The position numbers and the translations under genes are program-made. Under the pieces are notes generated by a model that saw only the letters and a list, made by a program, of their open reading frames with translations, was not told the origin of the DNA and made no database searches. From positions 36,186,218 through 36,250,217 of the forward strand of contig CM066982.1 of the NCBI GenBank assembly GCA_033977485.1: a stretch of DNA of 64,000 nucleotides. Reading direction: 5' to 3'. This document shows, piece after piece, positions 57,720 to 64,000 of this stretch; position 1 is the stretch's first letter; every line of letters starts with the position of its first letter. The stretch is from Hydrangea macrophylla (taxonomy: Eukaryota > Streptophyta > Magnoliopsida > Cornales > Hydrangeaceae).

Positions 57720-59785
57720 CCCAAAAAACAGAGAGCTTATCCTAGAGGGAGTTCATGAGAGATCTCCTACATACATTCACATATACACTTGCATGTCCAC
57801 CTATATACATGATCCAACTTCTCACTCATACACAAAAACTTAGATACACTCACACATGAGGTTTTGGAGTTGAGTATTGAAGGATCAAGAGAAGGAGTAG
57901 AGGATTCTAGTTCTCAAGCTCAAGATCTCAAGATTTGTTAACACATTCATCACATCTTTATCATCTATTTACAATCTAAGCTTGTGTGAGTATCAATCCT
58001 CACTTGGAAGCCTTTAGAAATATTCCTTACATGTTTTAATGACCATTAATTTCAGGTTACGACTCTTGCATGTTAATGAAAACTCATGATAAACTCTTTT
58101 TCATGGTTTTGGTGACTTTGATCATCACCCAAACACACCCTAAACTATTTTGATGCTCATCTCTAGATGTCTTTAACTATAGTTTTCACATATTTTTATG
58201 GTTTGCATGTGTCATTAGAATGAAGTTTAGGCCTTGCATATGTACTTCAACTTAGAATTTGTTTTTTGCTTAACCCGAGCGCTCGTGCTCGCGCTTTGAG
58301 GGCTCAAGCCCCTTGAGCGCTCAAGTTTAGCAGTTCTGCTAAAGTTTGTTTGTTTTATATACTTTGATCAGTTTTTGCTTAGAGATCATATGTACGAATC
58401 TAAGTTGAAGCATCCTTGCATTAGCCTATGCATGTTCACCTATCACACGAACACTTAGAATTAATTACGATTTGATGTCTTATGCATTTATGCACAACTT
58501 GTACATTAACTTGGACGTTAGAATTATTTATGAAACTTTTATTATGTGACAATGACTTCTGTTATGCATCAACTCTGATAATGAGATTAATATACGCGTA
58601 ATAAGATCAGGACATTTTAATAACCAAGCACTCTATCGAGTTATACTTCAAGCATCAATACTCATACTTTGGTCTATCTCTTGATATAAATGTGTTGTTA
58701 CGATATCATCGAGCATTGTCAATCTAGTGGTTGTTGATGTCTTGTTGGATGAGTTAGTATCGGGACTGAAGGAGTAGATTGTGTTTAGACATTGGTTATA
58801 TAGTCGGCCGTTAAGGCTTGATACTATCTTGATGCACCGAGGGCGATCAAGCGGCTATTAAAGCACGTATAGTATACTAATCACTCGACTGTTAAAGCAT
58901 GTTAGGACATGTCTTTGACCTTGAATATCTTGGTTGAGTCGGTCGTTAAGGCATGATACTATCTTGATGTGCCGAGGGCGATCAAGCAGCTATTAAAGCA
59001 TGATAGTATCTCATCAAGCGGCCGGTATGGCATGGTATTCTAAACCAACGGCTTATGCCGGGAATGGGGAATTGAGTAAGAGTTGAGTTTGAAATCAGGG
59101 ATCGAGTTAGTTGTTGTTCAATCCTTTCTATTGTGAGTCTCGATGAAGGTTTTTGAGGTCGTTCCTTATCGTGTTTTTCTGGTGACTGTAGTTCTTGATT
59201 TCTCATAACAATATAAATAAGCCGACAAATGGATAATAAACTTAACCATTGGATTTAACTGTTTCTAACTGAACTTTGTGAGACTTTATACTCACTCAAC
59301 TTGTATTCAAGCTGACGGTGTTTTATACCACTGGACCTTCCACATCTAGCTATGCCAGATATAGTAGGTGGCACTCAGCCTGGAAGTAACCATTTAGACG
59401 AGGAGTATACTGCTGAAGGATATGTTGAAGGAGACTCCTATGGGAACCATTATGGCTTTGCCAGCTGAAGACTGCCAATCTAGTCTTCTTTTATCTTTCC
59501 TATTTATGATGTAATAAATCAGTTGTTTTGGATTTCTGTGATGAGTGTTGTCACTAGACTTGTTGTTTAATTATGTTTCTATTTAGGTCTGTAATATATA
59601 TTGTTGACTTAAGACTGCTAATGTTTAATATAGTATTGTTGCATTTGAATTGGTCAGTTGTCATATTTTATTACACATTTTGTTATTATATTGCTGAGGA
59701 CAGTCGAGTGAATTCCAACCAGTCACGTGTCTATGGACCGAAATTTTTAATTTTTCCTATTTTTGGCTTACTTTGAGGCGTAACA
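57720..59785 (+). repeat. 5' LTR of element I, part right of G
   Basis: Continues the LTR interrupted at 42348. It ends GAGGCGTAACA at 59785. It holds a GAGCGCTC cassette (58273-58325) and two to three diverged tandem units at 58803-59041 (GTCGGCCGTTAAGGC / GTCGGTCGTTAAGGC, 135 bp apart). The conserved ACTCACTCAACTTGTATTCA and AGCTGACGGTGTT segment (59291-59323) also seen in LTRs B and H follows. Confidence 0.85.
58273..58325. repeat. GAGCGCTCG palindrome cassette in LTR I, second cluster
   Basis: Blocks CCGAGCGCTCG, TGCTCGCGCTTTGAG and TTGAGCGCTCAAG. The flank TTTAGCAGTTCTGCTAAA at 58325-58342 is itself a near-perfect palindrome. Confidence 0.75.
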
Positions 59786-59793
59786 AGAATTTT

Positions 59794-59805
59794 TGGTATC
59801 AGAGC
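59794..59805 (+). other. Primer-binding site of element I
   Basis: TGGTATCAGAGC, eight bases after the LTR end. The region to 60129 is a leader without motifs. Confidence 0.9.
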
Positions 59806-60129
59806 TCTAGGTTTAGGTGTGCTCGACGATTGGCCTACACTTCTTGAACCTAAGATAATTCATGCTAGTATAGACTATAAGGTAGTCATATTCACAGGAC
59901 GATGGTGGTTCTTGATATGACCACATTATATATGCCTTCAATTGCTAGTATATTATTCTTGCCTCTACTTCGGAGATCGGTTTATTTATCGATATTTTCA
60001 ATCCGTAATTATTTTCCTTATTGAATTTGTGAGGCATCCTTTTAAGTATTTGATTATGCGAACCACCTATTGAAAGATTTTGGTTTTGACAGAAAGTGCT
60101 TATGCTAATACACTAGTATTCAGGTCATT

Positions 60130-61260
60130 ATGGCCCTAGACACTAGAGGAGCGAGGAACCAAAATGGAGCAGGACCCTCGAATCCTCTTCCTGCAGAGAT
60201 TGATCCGACAAGCCTTTTGGAAGCTATAGTCAGAAGGATTGAAAGAGCTAATGCTGCAGTGGGGAATATGAAGAACCGAGGAAACAACAGGAATAACCGT
60301 CATGGTGCATATCCCATGCAGACTGGAGATAAATTGTTAAGAACATTTCTATGCTCTAAGGCCTGAGAAATTTGATGGATTAATGGAACCATGGAAAGTC
60401 GAACAATGGCTAAGGGAAATGAACCTTATTTTTTTTAGAGCTATCGACTGTAATGAAGTAGAGAAGTGTCGATTAGCAACTTTTCAGCTGAACCATGTAG
60501 CAGCTGATTGGTGGGAAGCAGAAAAAGCCGCCATGGGGGGAAGAAGTAGTCAGAGGACTTGTTTGTGCTGCATTCAAGGAAAAGTTCATGACCAAGTATT
60601 TTCTGTTGGTTGAGAGGAACTTGAAGAAGAAAGAGTTCATTGAGTTGACTCAGGGTAACCAGATGGTACATGAGTACACTACTCAATTTGAGTGTCTGTC
60701 ATGTTTTGCGTATCACATGGTTGACAACCCTGCAAAGAAGAACGAGCAGTACCACCAAGGATTGTCATTGCCATTGGAAGAGGCCACAGTGGTGTATGTA
60801 CACCAACTGTTTGAAAAACTAGTAGGATTGGCTGTTTAAATGGAAAACATACATAAGAAGAGGCAAGCTAGTTTAACTCACAGATTTCCACTGAGGTTCA
60901 ACCCAGGGCTAAGGAACTAGGTCCCTTATCAAGGAAACAAAAGCACATGGATGTGAGAGAGGAAACCCCAGCTAGCACAACCTCGATGTCAGTCAACATA
61001 ACCAGTAGCACCATGACCACCACCGGCACAGAACAAAGTGTCTGCCCCAATCGAAGGATATGTTGCATCCCCAGTTCCCCTGAGAGGAGATGATGGCAAT
61101 TGTTTTAACTATAGAACCCCAGGGCATTTGGCCAAGGACTGTCGTGCACCAACGACTTTCAATCGAAAAGAGATCACATGCTATAATTGTGGTAAGCTAG
61201 GCCACTTGAGTCGCCAAGGATACTATGGACCTACATCTCAAGGTCTGACTGCTCAAACCC
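60130..61260 (+). pseudogene. Element I gag
   Basis: It starts MALDTRGARNQNGAGPSNPL at 60130. After a frame change near 60355 the core reads RPEKFDGLMEPWKVEQWLRE, then CRLATFQLNHVAADWWEAEK. After another frame change near 60550 it reads MTKYFLLVERNLKKKEFIEL and MVHEYTTQFECLSCFA. Two zinc knuckles follow: CFNYRTPGHLAKDC (second Cys lost) near 61101-61142, and CYNCGKLGHLSRQGY near 61180-61224 (last Cys changed). It would form the particle. At least three frameshifts and a stop at 60837 are present. Confidence 0.85.
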
Positions 61261-61640
61261 ATTTAAATGTAATAATCCCGGAAGTAGCCGGATTTGATGC
61301 TGAAGCTCAGAACTTGGAAGGTATGCTCATGCTCTCAGTAATAGAGTTAAAGCCTAATTTGATACTAGTGCATCAAATTCGTTCATTGCTAGTAGAACTA
61401 TTCAAGATTTGGGTTTAGTGCCCAGGACCTTCCCGTAGCTTTGAACGCCATGCCCCCGTTGGGAGTGCCTATCAGGTTGGGTAAAGTATGTAAGGATTAT
61501 CCTGTTAACCTAGAGGATAGAGATCTTCTAGCAGACTTGGTAGTACTGTTGATGAGAGAGTTCGACATCATCTTAGGAATCGAATGGTTGACTAAGTGCC
61601 ATGTGGTTGACTAAGTACCATGCCAACTTGAACTGTGTTA
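61261..61640 (+). pseudogene. Element I protease remnant
   Basis: Downstream of the zinc knuckles the sequence gives a diverged protease. The active-site segment is read across a frame change near 61355-61400 (FDTSASNSFIASRT-like; the DSG/DTG glycine is not seen). Later motifs are recognisable as CKDYPVNLEDRDLLADLVVL and MREFDIILGIEWLTKC. A short duplication near 61585-61620 repeats GTTGACTAAGT. Confidence 0.65.
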
Positions 61641-61769
61641 GCAAGTCGATTACCTTCTCATTACCTAGAAGCAAACCCTTTAGTTTTTAGTGTAATCCAT
61701 TAAGCGATGCTTTTCTCACAAGCCGCTTATCTGCCATCCAGGGCATAAGTTCAGAGATTCCAGTCACTG

Positions 61770-62400
61770 AGATTCCAGTGGTGTGAGAATTTGAGGATGT
61801 ATTCAAAGATATCTCAGGGTTACCCCCTAAGCGTGAAATAGACTTCTGCATAGAATTGGTACCTGGTATAACCCTAATATCCAAGACTCTGTACCGAATG
61901 GCACTAATTGAGATGCTAGAATTGAAGAAGAAAGTCCAAGAATTAGAAGATTAGGGTGTTATTCGACCTAGCACATCATCGTGTGGAGCACCGGTGTTGT
62001 TCGTGAAGAAGAAAGATGTATAGCTTCAACTCTACATAGATTATAGAGAGTTGAACAAAGTTACCATCAAGAATAAGTACCCATTACCAAGGATCGATGA
62101 TTTATTCGATCAACTTCAAGGAGCAACGACATTTTCAAAGATTGACTTGAGATCCAAAATACCATCAGCTTTTGGTTAGGCCGGAAGATGTGCTGAAGAA
62201 AGCGTTCAGAACCAGATATGGTTATTATGAGTTTCTTCTGATGCCGTTCAGAATGACCAATGCCCTACCAGTGTTCATGGATTTGATGAATAGGGTGTTT
62301 AGACCCTACTTGGATCAGTTTATCATTGTCTTCATCGATGATATTCTGATTAATTCCAAAACCAAAGAAGAACACTGAAGTTCAGCAAGTGCGAGTTTTG
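61770..62400 (+). pseudogene. Element I reverse transcriptase
   Basis: The first frame reads [20 protein letters not shown] (61801-61860), PSTSSCGAPVLFVKKKD and [20 protein letters not shown] (about 62032-62090), then [18 protein letters not shown] frame change near 62160 leads to [20 protein letters not shown] (62215-62274) and [19 protein letters not shown] (62322-62376), with the FIDD catalytic pair intact. [11 protein letters not shown] departs from the family MPFGLTNAPAA pattern. Stops near 61953 and 62022 also interrupt it. Confidence 0.88.
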
Positions 62401-63090
62401 GCTCAAGGAAATTAAGTTTTACGGACACGTTGTTTCTCGAGAAAAAATTTATGTGGATACTTCAAAGACTGGAGTAGTGCTGAATTGGAGGAGACCAAGT
62501 AACGCCTCAGAAGTTAGGAGTTTTCTTAGTCTGGCTGGCTATTATTGGAGATTCGTAGAAGGTTTTTCAAAAATTATAGCCCCATTAACTGGTCTGACGA
62601 AGAAGAACCTGAAGTTTGAATGGGGAGATAAGCACGAACGCGCATTCCAGGAGTTAAAAGAGAGATTGACTTCAGCGCCAGTGCTTGCAGTACCAAAGAG
62701 TAGTGAGAGATACACCATCTATAGTAACGCATCGCACCAAAGATTAGGGTGTGCTCTAATACAAGATGGAAAGGTTATCACGTATGGACCAAGATAGTTG
62801 AAGCCTCACGAGACCAACTATCCTACGCATGATCTTGAGTTAGCCGCAATCGTGTATGCTCTGAAGATCTGGAAACACTACTCTTTGGAGAACTATTCGA
62901 TTTATTTTTGGACCATAAAAGCTTGCGATATTTGTTTTCATAGAAGGAACTCAACATGACCCGGAGAAGGTGGGTGGAGCTATTAAAAGATCATGACTTC
63001 ACTTTGCAGTACCATCCTGGTAAGGCAAACGTAGTCGCAGATGCGTTGAGTCGGAAGCCTCGCGGGATAGTTGCTACTCTCATGATTTGA
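62401..63090 (+). pseudogene. Element I RNase H
   Basis: Connection motif [20 protein letters not shown] (62498-62557) and [20 protein letters not shown] follow RT. RNase H begins [19 protein letters not shown] (about 62710-62766). The first catalytic Asp of the family YSDAS motif reads Asn here. [20 protein letters not shown] (Glu motif) follows a stop near 62798. The end VVADALSRKP lies near 63030-63060. Frame changes near 62890 break the middle. Confidence 0.82.
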
Positions 63091-64000
63091 GAATGGAAAG
63101 CATTAGAGATCATAGGAGAATTCGATCTTCAACCTGCACAGTCAGTAGAAGGATGACATTTTAGGTGTCTCGTGGTTCAACCAACTCTCATTGGTCGTGT
63201 TTTGGAGGCTCAATAGAAGGATGATGAGTTAAAGAAATGGTTTGCCAATGTTTTAGCAAAGGAACTGGGAGAATGGAGTATTAGATCAGATGGAGGATTC
63301 AGATGCAGAGGTCGACTTGTGGTACCCAATGTGGGGAAACTAAGAACAAATATATTGGATGAGGCACACAAGTCTAGACTAACCGTTCATCCAGGAGGTA
63401 CGAAGATGTATAAGGATATGAAGACTTCTGGTGGAAAGGCATGAGAAGAGAAGTTGCTGAGTATGTGTCCAAGTGCTTCACGTGTCAGCAAGTCAAGGTA
63501 GAGCATCAGAGACCGTCTGGACTCCTACTACCACTGTCGATTCTAGAATGGAAGTGGGAACATGTCACAATGGACTTCGTGGTTGGATTACCAAGATTAT
63601 AGCAAGGTCACGATGCCATTTGGGTGATAGTAGATCAGTTGACAAAGTTTGATCATTTCATTGCCTACAACATATTTGGTGGAGAAGTTAAGTCAGATGT
63701 ACATCCAGCAAGTCATTCGACTTCATGGTGTTCCAGTCTCGATAGTGTCAGATCATGACTCGATGTTCACCGCAAGATTTTGGGAGAGTCTACAAGCAGC
63801 CATGGGAGAGACCACAGATTGATGGACAGACCGAGCGGACAAATCAAGTTATGGAAGATATGCTCAGAGCTTGAGTCATTGACTTTGAGAGTTCGTGGGA
63901 GACCTACTTGCCCTTAATTGAGTTTGCATACAATAACAGCTACCACTCGAGCATTGAAATGCCACTATTTAAAGCATTGTATGGGAGACCGTGCCATTTA
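63091..64000 (+). pseudogene. Element I integrase, truncated by the window end
   Basis: Zinc-finger region KTSGGKA and YVSKCFTCQQVKVEHQRPSG (about 63459-63519). The core has WEHVTMDFVVGLPR (first Asp, about 63557-63597) and VSDHDSMFTARFWESLQAA (second Asp, about 63746-63802). PQIDGQTERTNQVMEDMLRA (Glu, about 63811-63871) and [20 protein letters not shown] follow to 63962. The reading frame changes near 63690-63730 and 63805, and a stop lies near 63600. Coding continues beyond 64000. Confidence 0.88.

Larger units (their letters stand above)
42084..64000 (+). mobile_element. Element I: Ty3/gypsy (Tekay/Del-like), 5' LTR split by element G, runs off the window
   Basis: The 5' LTR consists of 42084-42348 and 57720-59785, joined across G (TSD TTATA). 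It ends GAGGCGTAACA, followed after eight bases by TGGTATCAGAGC (59794-59805). Internal + strand order is gag, zinc knuckles, protease, RT, RNase H, integrase, truncated at 64000. The start of the LTR is not recognisable at 42084, where the expected TGT(A/T)AC start is absent, so the LTR is probably truncated against F. Lineage is inferred from the LTR end, primer site and RT motifs. Confidence 0.85.

Overview
The window reads as a repeat-rich stretch of a flowering-plant nuclear genome, most likely a eudicot. It is AT-rich with no sign of bacterial gene packing. Nearly all recognisable coding sequence is LTR-retrotransposon gag, protease, reverse transcriptase (RT), RNase H and integrase (IN). 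Primer-binding sites match plant tRNA-iMet (TGGTATCAGAGC) or tRNA-Asp. I found no host protein gene, no functional tRNA or rRNA gene and no CRISPR array. All identifications come from reading motifs; no searches were run.

Layout, left to right. (A) 1-8103: a Ty3/gypsy Tat/Retand-type element on +, missing its 5' part. Between pol and the 3' LTR it carries an antisense, spliced gene-like ORF with four exons. (R1) 8104-8440: a repeat found again at 31455-31790. (B) 8719-11582: a 2.86-kb solo LTR with TSD AATTC. (C) 11600-30722: a solo LTR with an imperfect TSD, split by (D). (D) 12833-29611: a SIRE/Maximus-like Ty1/copia element on - with TSD CACAT and an extra env-position ORF. D is itself split inside RNase H by (J), 16546-23805: an Athila-type element on - with TSD ATATC that keeps only gag-protease. 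(E) 31455-~38800: an Athila-type gag-pol element on +. (F) ~38800-42083: the 3' end of a different Athila-type element, with its LTR. (I) 42084-64000: a Tekay/Del-like gypsy element on + running off the window. Its 5' LTR is split by (G), 42349-57714: a 15.4-kb Tekay/Del-like element on - with TSD TTATA. G is split by (H), 47606-51721: a 4.1-kb solo LTR with TSD ACCAA that contains a 92/95-bp tandem array.

Relative order of insertion follows from the nesting: C, then D, then J on the left; I, then G, then H on the right. The coding regions are decayed by stops and frameshifts.

The signal no standard feature explains is a recurring cassette: clusters of 9-13 bp CpG-containing palindromes, mostly in pairs separated by about 6-12 bp. 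They sit in LTRs, or just upstream of accessory or 3' regions, in at least six elements from the copia, Athila and Tekay lineages. Each element has its own palindrome: TCGCGCGA in B and J, GTCGAC in D, GATCGATC in C, CGATCGATCG in F, GAGCGCTC in I. D, F, I and J each carry the cassette at two or more sites with a matching palindrome. B and J are unrelated families yet share the same 55-bp four-block cassette. This is the best candidate for a previously undescribed system. The second is the spliced antisense ORF of element A.
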